Assembly: GCF_011516925.1 (NCBI RefSeq)
Contig: NZ_WOTG01000003.1
Span: forward strand, 1-64,000
DNA: 64,000 bases
Direction of reading: 5' to 3'
From: Acetobacter fabarum
GTDB taxonomy: Bacteria > Pseudomonadota > Alphaproteobacteria > Acetobacterales > Acetobacteraceae
Below are positions 26,810 to 34,955 of the stretch, one piece after another. The notes below the pieces were generated by a model. It did no database searches. It was not told where the DNA came from and saw only the letters and a list, made by a program, of their open reading frames with translations. The position numbers and the translations under genes were made by a program. Each line of letters starts with the position of its first letter. Positions within the stretch are counted from its first letter, which is position 1.

Positions 26810-26885
26810 GTCCCGTTCGTCTAGAGGCCTAGGACACTGCCCTTTCACGGCGGCAACACGGGTTCGAATCCCGTACGGGATACCA
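26810..26885 (+). tRNA. tRNA-Glu (TTC)
   Basis: A cloverleaf can be drawn: acceptor arm GTCCCGT with ACGGGAT, D-arm TCTAGAGG..CCTAGGA, anticodon stem CTGCC/GGCGG with loop CTTTCAC giving anticodon TTC at 26844-26846, and T-arm ACGGGTTCGAATCCCGT. The 3' CCA is encoded (26883-26885). Confidence 0.97.
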
Positions 26886-26998
26886 TATGGTATCAAGCGC
26901 GTTGTTACTTTTCCACACATTGCTGAATTATGCTGCACATGGCACCATACAAGTGCTGGATAGCATCTGCTATGGCCCTGTTGGCAGGTAATAAAAAA

Positions 26999-27023
26999 CC
27001 CCTTGCCGGGCAAGGGGCTTTTT
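26999..27023. terminator. Bidirectional terminator between tRNA-Glu and the MFS gene
   Basis: The stem CCCCTTGC/GCAAGGGG (26999-27017) has an A run before (26993-26998) and a T run after (27019-27023), so it can stop transcription in both directions: after tRNA-Glu on the plus strand and after the MFS gene on the minus strand. Confidence 0.85.
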
Positions 27024-27038
27024 AAGGCTATGAACCCA

Positions 27039-28274
27039 TTATGTTATGGGCTGGCGTTCTTCCGGCACCCCGCTTTTTTTGAGAATAAAAAGAGCCAGCA
27101 GATAAACCAGCAGCCCACCAGCAGAAAGCAGCGCCCCACCCACACCCAGTGCAGCATACCCAAACTGCTGCCCCAGCAAGACACTCCCCAGCGACGCCCC
27201 CAGCGCATTGGCAATGTTAAATGCAGAATGATTAAGGGAGGCAGCCAGAGTTTGCGCATCGCCTGCAAAATCCATCAACCGTGTCTGCAAGGCGGGGCCT
27301 AGCGCGTTTACACAGGCCGGGATCAGAAATACATCAAGCATCAACGCAAGATTGCTGTGTAAAAGTGCTGAAAAAACCAGCATGGCTACCGCGCTGCCTG
27401 CCAACGCAAAAATAGCTGCCAGATTGATGTTACGGTCCACCAGCCACGCCCCGATATTGGCACCCGCCAGCATACCCACACCCCAGACCACCATATACAG
27501 CATGACCTGCCATTCGGGTACGTGCGTAACATTTTGCAAAACACTTGTCAGGTACGTGTAAATTGCAAACATGCCACCAAAGCCAATTGCTGCGGTCAGC
27601 AACGTGAGCAGCACCTGTGTATTACCCAGTGCCGTAACCTCCCTGAGCGGAGAATTGGCACGGTTTGGTGTATCCACCGGAATAAAGCGCCACACCCCGG
27701 CAAAGGTTAAAAGCCCGAACAGGCCAATAATCAGGTACGCAATGCGCCAGCCAAAATGATTGGCTGCAAAAGTGGAAAACGGTGCCCCGACCAGAGTAGA
27801 AATTGCAATGCCGGACAAAACACGCCCAACCGCCCAACCCCGGCGTGCACGCTCCACCATGGAGGCCGCAACCAGAGCCGATACGCCAAAAATGGCACCA
27901 TGAGGCAATCCGGTAATAAACCGCGCCACCTCGACCAGCCTCGGTGTGGGCATGGCAACACTAAGCAGATTACCAAAAACAAACAGTAACAGCAGCACAA
28001 GCAGCAGTTCCCGCCGCGACAGGCGCGCACCCAGAATGGTAATGAGCGGCGCACCAATAACAACCCCAAGCGCGTAAGCTGTAATGGCATAACCCGCATC
28101 GGCCGTGGACAAGTGCAGGGATGCTGCAAATTCGGGCAGCATTCCCATAATGGCAAATTCACCAGTGCCAACAACAAATGCGCCAAAGGTCAGGACAAGG
28201 AGTGCCGCAGCTCTACCCGCGGGTGGGGCCATTGGGGCCATGCTGCCTACTGGGGGAGTGGTCTGTTCTGTCAT
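27039..28274 (-). CDS. MFS transporter, AraJ/YdhP-like (DHA1)
   Basis: This inner-membrane drug or sugar-type efflux permease has 411 residues in 12 predicted membrane helices. It resembles the AraJ/YdhP group (FVVGTGEFAIMGMLPEFA, ITAYALGVVIGAPLIT, GLPHGAIFGVSALVAASMV). The substrate is unknown. It is the last gene of a minus-strand set after the IclR regulator and the GlcG/HbpS-like protein (26-bp spacing to the latter), so the exporter is probably under that regulator. Confidence 0.88.
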   Translation of the reverse strand: MTEQTTPPVGSMAPMAPPAGRAAALLVLTFGAFVVGTGEFAIMGMLPEFAASLHLSTADAGYAITAYALGVVIGAPLITILGARLSRRELLLVLLLLFVFGNLLSVAMPTPRLVEVARFITGLPHGAIFGVSALVAASMVERARRGWAVGRVLSGIAISTLVGAPFSTFAANHFGWRIAYLIIGLFGLLTFAGVWRFIPVDTPNRANSPLREVTALGNTQVLLTLLTAAIGFGGMFAIYTYLTSVLQNVTHVPEWQVMLYMVVWGVGMLAGANIGAWLVDRNINLAAIFALAGSAVAMLVFSALLHSNLALMLDVFLIPACVNALGPALQTRLMDFAGDAQTLAASLNHSAFNIANALGASLGSVLLGQQFGYAALGVGGALLSAGGLLVYLLALFILKKSGVPEERQPIT

Positions 28275-28300
28275 GGTTTATGCTCTGTGCCAGAAACCCA

Positions 28301-28699
28301 TCAGGCCGAAAGGGTTTTTGCAGCCACACGGGCAATGGCAATATCTTCTTCCGTGCTTGCGCCTGAAACACCAATGGCACCCAGCACCTTGCCATCTGCA
28401 GCCTTAAGCACCAGACCGCCGCCAAAGCTGGTCATACCGCCATTGGTGTTTTCCAGCGTATAGGCACGACCATCGGGATGACCAATTTTTGCAAAATCCG
28501 CGCTGTCCATCTGGAATAGAACCGCCGTGCGGGCCTTTTTGCTGGCCACATCAACCGCCCCCAGAATAACGCCTTCCATACGCAGGAAGGCAACAGGCCA
28601 TGCTGCCGCGTCCAGAATGGAAATGCAGACAGTTACACCCATGCGCCGTGCCTCGGCATGGGCGGCATCCAGCATGGCGGTTGCGAGTGTTGCGTTCAT
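28301..28699 (-). CDS. GlcG/HbpS family protein
   Basis: This 132-residue single-domain protein (DUF336) has the typical ISILDAAAWPVAFLRMEG, ASKKARTAVLF and GGLVLKAADGKVLGAIGVSG segments. Family members include haem-binding HbpS and GlcG of glycolate operons; the exact role is often unknown. There is no signal peptide, so it is probably cytosolic. It sits between the IclR regulator and an MFS exporter, suggesting a small-molecule utilisation or detoxification unit. ATG 28699 is selected over upstream non-homologous codons. Confidence 0.85.
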   Translation of the reverse strand: MNATLATAMLDAAHAEARRMGVTVCISILDAAAWPVAFLRMEGVILGAVDVASKKARTAVLFQMDSADFAKIGHPDGRAYTLENTNGGMTSFGGGLVLKAADGKVLGAIGVSGASTEEDIAIARVAAKTLSA

Positions 28700-28787
28700 G
28701 GTTCGTACATTCCTTTTGTGCAAAGGCGGGTACGTTAGCCACACGGGCAGATAAGGGAACCGGAAAAACAGGGAAAAGTTTATTTAT

Positions 28788-29519
28788 TCAATATTGTTGA
28801 ACATCAAGCTGCTCAAGTGAGCGCATCATCATCCACGCAAGCCTGATCAGGCGGTGTTGCGGAAACTGCGCAGGGGGGCCGGTCAGGCACAGGCTTGCCC
28901 TGACCTCCCCATTTATCCGCCATGGAATGGCAACACCGTTCAGCCCCGGCCTGTAGGCCTGCAGGTCCAGCGCATATCCTTTGATCCGTACATCTTCTAT
29001 GCGGCTCAGTACATCTGCATCCAGCGCATTGGCACGGGTTGCCATTACCCGCTTGCCCAGACCGGGCACACAGGCCAAGAATACCCACCCAACGGCTGAA
29101 CCTTCCAGATTTTCCCGCACTGGCACGCTGGGCCAAGCAGCACAAAGCCCATTGGGATCGACAATATCCAGATATGCTGCCTGATCCCCGCTAGGCACGG
29201 CCAGCCATGCCGTGCCACCACTTTTATGGGCAACGGCTTCCAGCACAGGGCGCAGGCGGGCCCGCACGCTGTTATCATCCCCCGCAATACGGGCGAGGTT
29301 GAGTATGCGTCCGCCCAGATGGTAACGCATATCCCCTGCCCTGCGCTGGACGTATCCCAAATGGTCCAGCGTTTGCAGAATATTGTGCACCGTTGTTTTG
29401 CCTATGCCCGAAATACTGGCAATCTGCTGCAAACGTGCACCACCGCCCTGCTGGGCTATAATTTCCAGAATAGCTGCGGACCGCTCTATGGACTGGATAA
29501 GCCTTGGCGTTTTGCTCAT
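28788..29519 (-). CDS. IclR-family transcriptional regulator
   Basis: The 243-residue regulator has an N-terminal winged helix-turn-helix (LQQIASISGIGKTTVHNILQ) and a C-terminal ligand-binding domain (GGTAWLAVPSGDQAAYLDIV, GYALDLQAYRPGLNGVAIP). IclR proteins respond to small organic acids or aromatics. It is 88 bp upstream of the GlcG/HbpS gene on the same strand, so it probably controls that gene and the MFS exporter. Confidence 0.92.
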   Translation of the reverse strand: MSKTPRLIQSIERSAAILEIIAQQGGGARLQQIASISGIGKTTVHNILQTLDHLGYVQRRAGDMRYHLGGRILNLARIAGDDNSVRARLRPVLEAVAHKSGGTAWLAVPSGDQAAYLDIVDPNGLCAAWPSVPVRENLEGSAVGWVFLACVPGLGKRVMATRANALDADVLSRIEDVRIKGYALDLQAYRPGLNGVAIPWRINGEVRASLCLTGPPAQFPQHRLIRLAWMMMRSLEQLDVQQY

Positions 29520-29623
29520 GCCGCATTCCCACTACCCAAGGGGCTGACCATACTCCGCCCGCCTTATGGCACGCAGCATAACAGCACCTTGGCAGAACGC
29601 CTGACTTTTCTGGCCACCATCCT

Positions 29624-30268
29624 TCAGGATGGAATACCGCTCATGACCAGCCTGAATGCAAAAAAGAGGAACACTACCCCCGTAAGCACATCCAGCGCAC
29701 GCACCACTCTGGGGCTGGACAGAACACGACCGAGCGAAAACGCCAGACAGGCCAGAACCGCATACCATGCCACAGCCATAACCACCTGCACCCCCGCCAG
29801 CAGAAGGGAATAGCTGACCCGGTGCACACCTGCGGGAATAAACTGGGCAAAGGCAGTCAGGTCGAACACACCAACAAGTGGGTTAAGGCATGTGGTCAAC
29901 AGCCCACGCTGGTAGCCAGCCCCCATACCGCCAACAGACCGTGCCTGAGCATCTGCCCGCGCCTGATCATGCGCCCCGGCAGAAGGCATAAGCAGGCGCA
30001 CCCCCAGATAAGCCAGATAAAGCGCCCCGGCCCATTCCAGCGCCAGATACAGTGTGGGAGAGGCCGCAACCAAAGCGCTTACCCCAAACGCTGTGCCTGC
30101 TCCCCATATGGCAAGCCCTGTGCCGGTGCCCAGCGCAGCCCCAAGGGCCGCCTTGCGGCTCACATTCATGCCCAGACGGATAACAAGGGCCGTTTCTGTC
30201 CCCGGTGTGAGCACCAGAACACCCCACGCGGCGGCAAAGGTCAGTAAAGGCAAAAAAGCATGGGGCAT
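29624..30268 (-). CDS. LysE/RhtB-family exporter
   Basis: This inner-membrane amino-acid exporter family protein has 214 residues and about six helices. The family start LTFAAAWGVLVLTPGTETALVIRLG and the loop TCLNPLVGVFDLTAFAQFIPAG are visible. The substrate (homoserine, threonine, lysine or other) is unknown. ATG 30268 (MPHAFLPL) is chosen; an upstream in-frame ATG at 30307 lies within a hairpin. It is cotranscribable with the IclR gene downstream (104 bp). Confidence 0.88.
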   Translation of the reverse strand: MPHAFLPLLTFAAAWGVLVLTPGTETALVIRLGMNVSRKAALGAALGTGTGLAIWGAGTAFGVSALVAASPTLYLALEWAGALYLAYLGVRLLMPSAGAHDQARADAQARSVGGMGAGYQRGLLTTCLNPLVGVFDLTAFAQFIPAGVHRVSYSLLLAGVQVVMAVAWYAVLACLAFSLGRVLSSPRVVRALDVLTGVVFLFFAFRLVMSGIPS

Positions 30269-30297
30269 GGCCAGGTCCTGCACAGTGCATTGAGCAA

Positions 30298-30341
30298 CAC
30301 GCACCACCCTATGGCCGGTTCAGCCCATAGGGTGGTGCGTG
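30298..30341 (-). terminator. Perfect 17-bp hairpin upstream of the LysE-like gene
   Basis: Arms at 30298-30314 and 30325-30341 pair without a mismatch (core ACCACCCTATGG). It lies after the stop of the riboswitch-controlled gene (30418) on the minus strand and before the LysE start, consistent with a terminator separating the two, although the T tract is poor. Confidence 0.65.
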
Positions 30342-30417
30342 CTGGGTGCTAAAAAAGAACAAAAGCCACAAAAAGTCCAAGCCAACAGGCAAAAAAATAC
30401 CTGTGATCACTCTAACG

Positions 30418-30864
30418 CTATCTGCGGTTATATAACTCCATAGCCATGTGGCGTGCGCCCACAACGTGCTGGGCCGCAATATAGGCCATGAGCATGGCAT
30501 GGGCTGCGGGGTTTTCGGCCTTTTCCTCTCCCTCCTGCTTGGGGGCACAACGGGCCTTTATGGCCAGACTTAGTGCGTGCTCCAGCATGCCGCGGAAGAG
30601 GGTCTCAAGCTGCAAGGCTCTGGCGCGGTAAGGTAAGGGCTGCTCTGGCATAAACATCCCCAGCATCTGCCCTCCGGCCTGTTGCAAGGCGGCCTCTTCG
30701 GCCAGTTGAGGGGGCTCGCTGAACAGGGCCAGAACCTCCGCCCTGTTCGGCGCAACGCGCAGCAGATGCCGCAGCAAAGGGTGCAGACTCCCCACTCCAC
30801 CCGCTATAGGCGCGGAGCAGGAGGAAGCATGCGGGTAAGAACCCGGCAGTAAATAGCGTGACAT
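30418..30864 (-). CDS. Unknown protein behind a cobalamin riboswitch
   Basis: The 148-residue product is not recognised. It starts with MSRYLLPGSYPHASS from ATG 30864 (GGGGGCTGAG upstream); an in-frame ATG at 30903 is also possible. After a Gly/Pro-rich N-terminus it is mostly helical: LLRHLLRVAPNRAEVLALF, LPYRARALQLETLFRGMLEHAL, MLMAYIAAQHVVGARHMAMEL. Several His and Met residues (H-P-LL-R-H, GQMLGMFM, GARHMAM) could contact a metal or cofactor, but that is speculation. The cobalamin riboswitch at 30915-31096 is directly upstream on the same strand, so expression should respond to adenosylcobalamin. No transmembrane helix or signal peptide is clear. An overlapping frame at 30605-30871 was judged less protein-like. 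Confidence 0.6.
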   Translation of the reverse strand: MSRYLLPGSYPHASSCSAPIAGGVGSLHPLLRHLLRVAPNRAEVLALFSEPPQLAEEAALQQAGGQMLGMFMPEQPLPYRARALQLETLFRGMLEHALSLAIKARCAPKQEGEEKAENPAAHAMLMAYIAAQHVVGARHMAMELYNRR

Positions 30865-30914
30865 CAGACATCTCAGCCCCCGGTCAGTCCCGCCCGGTGA
30901 CATGGTTTGCAAGA

Positions 30915-31096
30915 CGAAGGCAGGTCTCCTGACTTGCAGATACGCGACACACCCTGCCTTCCCGGTTATGCACCAGTGGCCGCCCCTTCCGGGGCAACGG
31001 GTGTAAACTACTGCCTACAGTTGCGGGTACAGTCTCCGACTGACTTCTGGCGAAGCTTACGGTGTTCCCTTTTCATCCGCTCGCGCGGAACCTTCG
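30915..31096 (-). promoter_or_regulatory. Cobalamin riboswitch
   Basis: Read on the minus strand, this is a complete B12-element. P1 closes by CGAAGG (31091-31096 on the plus strand CCTTCG) with CCTTCG (30915-30920). GAAAAGGGAACACCG, GTACCCGCAACTGTAGGC, CCACTGG and the B12 box AGTCAGGAGACCTGCC (30919-30934) all match the known consensus. It lies upstream of the unknown gene at 30418-30864 and downstream of a histidine-phosphatase-like gene. Binding adenosylcobalamin normally turns such elements off. The expression platform probably involves the GC-rich stretch at 30870-30900 before the start codon; this was not folded. Confidence 0.95.
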
Positions 31097-31153
31097 ACTA
31101 ACAGGGGCAGGCTATAGCGGCATGCGCGCTTTGCCGCGAGCAAAAAAACAGGC

Positions 31154-31750
31154 TCACGCCCCTCCCGCCGGCACTCCCAGCAGACCCAAACGCCACTGAC
31201 CCGCATGGCAACTGATCAGGCTGTAACTCAGGGGCGGTACATCAACCCGTGCAGCATGGGCCAGACCCACAGCTCCTTCCCCCTGATACAAAACCCGCAA
31301 CAGCAGATTGCGCACCACAGCAGGCCGTGCCAGCACAATGGCTGCGGGCAGGGTCTGGCTTATATCATCCAGCCAAAGGGTCGTTCTGTGGTAAGATGCG
31401 GCAAAGCTTTCCCCTTCTGGTGGGGCAAAAGTCGCATCGGTTAAAAAGGCATGCTGCTGCACAGGGTTCAGAGCTTGCAGGCCTGTGCCCGCCCATGTTC
31501 CGTAATCCCTGTCCCGCAGGGCATCCTGTGGCCGCATGATGTGCCCTTGCCCATCCGGCACGGCCACATCCGGGGCATAGAATACCGTTAACTGGCTCAC
31601 GGACGGTAGATAAGCTGCGGCTGTCTGGGGGGTATAGCCATGCGCAACCTGTTCAGCCCCATCAGGCAGTACACCCTTGCGCACAACACCGGGTAGTGCA
31701 GACGCACAGCAAAGCAGCTTCAACCCACAAACCTTTCCCGACTGGGCCAT
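31154..31750 (-). CDS. Histidine-phosphatase-fold protein lacking catalytic histidines
   Basis: The middle of this 198-residue protein matches the histidine phosphatase (CobC/phosphoglycerate mutase) fold: LRDRDYGTWAGTGLQAL, PPEGESFAASYHRT and a C-terminal LARPAVVRNLLLRVL. The hallmark RHG near the N-terminus is replaced (LKLLCCASA), and the second catalytic His (usually SHGG) is LARPA, so it should not be an active phosphatase. It is upstream of the cobalamin riboswitch on the same strand; CobC members act in cobalamin assembly, which makes the neighbourhood suggestive. ATG 31750 is preferred; the frame is open upstream but overlaps the divergent lipoprotein gene. Confidence 0.65.
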   Translation of the reverse strand: MAQSGKVCGLKLLCCASALPGVVRKGVLPDGAEQVAHGYTPQTAAAYLPSVSQLTVFYAPDVAVPDGQGHIMRPQDALRDRDYGTWAGTGLQALNPVQQHAFLTDATFAPPEGESFAASYHRTTLWLDDISQTLPAAIVLARPAVVRNLLLRVLYQGEGAVGLAHAARVDVPPLSYSLISCHAGQWRLGLLGVPAGGA

Positions 31751-31832
31751 GACTGTACAGGATTTGCCAGCATGCCGCAGACACCCTACACCATCAGGCA
31801 TTATTTTACCGCGATTTAAAACCGAGAATCGG

Positions 31833-33788
31833 ATGCCCGCTTTTTCCAGCACTTTATCCAGCGCTCTGTGTTCCCGTTTTTCGTGGGTCGCGGTCTGTCT
31901 GGCCGTTTCAGGCTGTGCGGCCCCCATTACCGTGCAGCGCCTGAGCCTGACAGACAGCTACAAGGAACGCAGCCAGAGCACACTGAGCGGGCAGAAACTG
32001 AGCAACACCACCCGTATTGTGCTTGAGCGCCAGAACCTGTTGGCCATATGGAAGAAAAATCCCGAACAGGCACTGGCCATCCTGCGCGCCAGCACACAGG
32101 CGCAGTTTTACACCCCCGACCTGCAGGACCAGCTTTTTGCCCTTGCGGAACTGAACTACCTACTGGGTCGCCAGAACACGGACCGTGCGGCCTTTATGGC
32201 GGCAGCCCTGTACGCCTATGCCTACCTGAACCCCAACGGGCCGGATAACGCAAAACCCAACCCGTATGACGTACATTTCCGCCAGGCGTGTGATCTTTAC
32301 ATGTTTGGCCTGACCGAAGCACTGGGCAACCCTGTGGAGGTGGCACCACAACGCTGGACGCTCCCCTTCGGCACGCTGGACCTGTCCACCACCCCCGCGC
32401 AGAAGGAATGGTACGGCTATACGCTGACCGACTTCCGCCCTACAGCGCGCCTTTCGGTGCGGGGGATAAAAAATATCTATCGCAGGGCGGGGCTGGGGGT
32501 GCCACTGGCAGCAGTACCCCACCCACCAGAAAACAGCCAGATTTCCTTCTCCATTACCGACAAGCTGCGTATTCCCGTTAACCTGCTGCTGGAAATCCCC
32601 AACCCACGCGAGCAGATTTTTACAAACCATATTGATGCGCGCCTGACACTGGCAACCATTGACACAACAAGCAGCCTGCCAACCACAGACGGTGTTATTC
32701 CCCTACAATATGACCAGACCGCCTCCCGCGCGATCAGCCTGAGCAACGCGGTTGACTGGTCCGTGGAATACAAGGGTTTTCTGGATGGCAATCTCTTTAA
32801 CAAACGTGCCCAGCTTATTGCCATAGAACCGCACCAGTATGGCCATATGCCCGTTGTGCTGGTGCATGGCACGGCCTCCAGCCCCGGACGCTGGGCAGAT
32901 ATGGTCAATGACCTGCTGGAAGACCCGCAGATACGCGCACATTATGAGTTCTGGTTTTTCTCCTACGCCACGGGCAACCCTATCCCCTACTCCGCCTTGC
33001 AACTCCGCGATGCCCTGAACCGCACCATCCATGACCTTGGTGGCACGCAGGCAGACCCGGCACTGGGGCAGATTACCCTGATCGGGCACAGCCAGGGCGG
33101 ACTTTTGGCAAAAATGCTGGCCATTGACCCGCATGATGCCCTGTGGAACGGGCTGACCCACCGCGCGCTCTCCAGCCTCCACCTTTCACCCAATGTACGG
33201 CAGTTTCTGGAACAGGCTCTTTTCCCTACCCCCATGCCTGAAGTCAAAAGTGTTGTGTTTATCTCCACTCCACAACATGGCAGTTATCTGGCCGACTTTT
33301 CCATTGCGCACCTTATAGGACGGATGGTCACTTTTCCCGCAGCCATTACGGAAGTGACCCAGCAGGTCCTTGAGGGCAACACCGGCGCGCTCAAGGTGGA
33401 CATGAGCCCCAGCCGTTTTGGCAGTGTTTATGGCATGTCCCCCCGCAGTGCGTTCATACAGGCGCTGGCGACTGTTCCTGTTGTGCCGGATGTGCAGAGC
33501 CACTCCATTATTCCCGTGCTGGGCAACGGGGCGCTGGAAAATGCGGATGATGGTGTGGTGGCTTACGCCAGTGCACATGACCCACGGGTGCAGAGCGAAC
33601 TGGTTGTGCGCAATTCGGGCCACTCCACACAGGCCAACCCGATCACCATTGCCGAAGTACGCCGTATTCTGCTGCAACAGTTAGCAGCCACCATACCCGA
33701 CCTGCACGTTAAGGGGGATATAAACCACACCAACATCATGCGTATTGGTGGGGATTACGTCATCCCCGCCACATGGGCAAAGCCATGA
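31833..33788 (+). CDS. Lipoprotein alpha/beta hydrolase (esterase/lipase-like)
   Basis: This predicted envelope lipoprotein of 651 residues has a signal with lipobox LAVSGC (Cys about residue 27). The N-terminal 300 residues are unfamiliar and partly helical. The C-terminal hydrolase domain has the oxyanion motif VLVHGTASSPGRW, the nucleophile Ser in GHSQGG near residue 421, an Asp in ENADDGVVAY and a His in NSGHSTQ. The substrate could be a lipid or other ester. It overlaps the next gene by ATGA, so the two are coupled. Confidence 0.85.
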   Translation: MPAFSSTLSSALCSRFSWVAVCLAVSGCAAPITVQRLSLTDSYKERSQSTLSGQKLSNTTRIVLERQNLLAIWKKNPEQALAILRASTQAQFYTPDLQDQLFALAELNYLLGRQNTDRAAFMAAALYAYAYLNPNGPDNAKPNPYDVHFRQACDLYMFGLTEALGNPVEVAPQRWTLPFGTLDLSTTPAQKEWYGYTLTDFRPTARLSVRGIKNIYRRAGLGVPLAAVPHPPENSQISFSITDKLRIPVNLLLEIPNPREQIFTNHIDARLTLATIDTTSSLPTTDGVIPLQYDQTASRAISLSNAVDWSVEYKGFLDGNLFNKRAQLIAIEPHQYGHMPVVLVHGTASSPGRWADMVNDLLEDPQIRAHYEFWFFSYATGNPIPYSALQLRDALNRTIHDLGGTQADPALGQITLIGHSQGGLLAKMLAIDPHDALWNGLTHRALSSLHLSPNVRQFLEQALFPTPMPEVKSVVFISTPQHGSYLADFSIAHLIGRMVTFPAAITEVTQQVLEGNTGALKVDMSPSRFGSVYGMSPRSAFIQALATVPVVPDVQSHSIIPVLGNGALENADDGVVAYASAHDPRVQSELVVRNSGHSTQANPITIAEVRRILLQQLAATIPDLHVKGDINHTNIMRIGGDYVIPATWAKP

Positions 33789-34789
33789 TCATGCGCAAAC
33801 ACCGCAGCCGCCACACAAGACACTGGAAACTGACCGCAATAACCCTGCTTTTTGCAGTCTATGCCTGTGCGGCCCTTTACTATTCCACGCTTGAGCCAGA
33901 CCTGCTGCGCCTTGGGGCAACCGGCCTGTGCGGGCTACTGTTTGTGGCAACATCCTGTATCCGCCAGCCCATACGCCGCATTGCAGCCCTGTGTGGGCTT
34001 TGTGCGGGCTTTGCCATATGGTTCTGCACCAACCTCCCCAGCAATAACCGCGAATGGGCCGGGGAATATGCCGTGCTGGCCGATGCCATACAGGATGGTC
34101 GTATGGTCCATGTGCGCAATATCCGGGATTTTACCTATAAAACCGAAACCGATTATACCCCGCACTATTACAACGCGGACTTTGATCTGGACCACCTTGC
34201 CACCATAGACCTGATAACGTCTTACTGGGCGGGGGACAGCATTGCCCATGTGTTCCTGTCCTTCGGGTTTGATGATGGCCGGCACCTTGCCGTTTCCATT
34301 GAAACACGCCGCCAGAAAAAGTTTTCCTATTCCACCATCGCCGGTTTTTTCCATCATTATGAACTGACCTACGTTACAGCCGATGAACGCGACCTGATTG
34401 GTGTGCGCACGGATATACGCAAAGAACGTGTGTATCTTTACCGGCTGGAACTTTCTGCCCAGACCCGGGAAGCCGTTTTTAAAAACTACCTGACGGAAAT
34501 ACACAAACTGACCACCACCCCACGGTGGTACAATACGCTTATGGACAACTGCACGACCGAAATTCTGGCCCGTGCCAATGCCCGCACCCGTTACCGGCTG
34601 GACTGGCGGGTGCTGCTGAGCGGGTACACAGCCTCCCTTGCCTATGATCTGGGGCTACTGAACACACACTATGATTTTGCCACGCTCCACGAACTCAGCC
34701 GAATAAAGCGCCCTGCAAATGCTGTGCCAGATGCGAATTACTCTAATGAAATACGGGAATCCCTCCCGCTCGCACTTGCGAATAAATAA
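33785..34789 (+). CDS. Lnb/DUF4105-domain membrane protein
   Basis: The 334-residue protein has two or three N-terminal membrane helices (about 12-30, 38-58, 60-78) and a periplasmic domain matching DUF4105, the Lnb domain: SIAHVFLSFGFDDGRHLAVSIETR and WYNTLMDNCTTEIL. Lnb is the lipoprotein intramolecular transacylase of some Gram-positive bacteria, and the conserved His and Cys are present here. Whether it acylates lipoproteins in this bacterium is unknown. The start ATG 33785 overlaps the stop of the lipoprotein hydrolase gene, so the two products probably act together. Confidence 0.8.
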   Translation: MIMRKHRSRHTRHWKLTAITLLFAVYACAALYYSTLEPDLLRLGATGLCGLLFVATSCIRQPIRRIAALCGLCAGFAIWFCTNLPSNNREWAGEYAVLADAIQDGRMVHVRNIRDFTYKTETDYTPHYYNADFDLDHLATIDLITSYWAGDSIAHVFLSFGFDDGRHLAVSIETRRQKKFSYSTIAGFFHHYELTYVTADERDLIGVRTDIRKERVYLYRLELSAQTREAVFKNYLTEIHKLTTTPRWYNTLMDNCTTEILARANARTRYRLDWRVLLSGYTASLAYDLGLLNTHYDFATLHELSRIKRPANAVPDANYSNEIRESLPLALANK

Positions 34790-34955
34790 AAACAACGGAA
34801 ATACATGCATATCGCTCGCATTTAGAAGTAAGTTTGTTGCAAGTGATAATTATTTTTCCAAAAGCACTTGATTTTGAACATTTTTTTGTTTGCGAGTGGT
34901 TGCGTTTTATATTATGGTCCGCTTCAGTTCCTTTTGTAATCGAGAGTAAGCCACC

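Noticed and set aside
30605-30871. 88-codon frame starting MSDVTLFTAG after the riboswitch
   Set aside because: It shares the region with the 30418-30864 frame but turns into Gly/Arg/Ala-rich nonsense; the longer frame has normal amphipathic helices.
30907-31101. 64-codon frame over the riboswitch on the plus strand
   Set aside because: It coincides exactly with the conserved B12 element on the other strand, so the conservation is RNA-structural.
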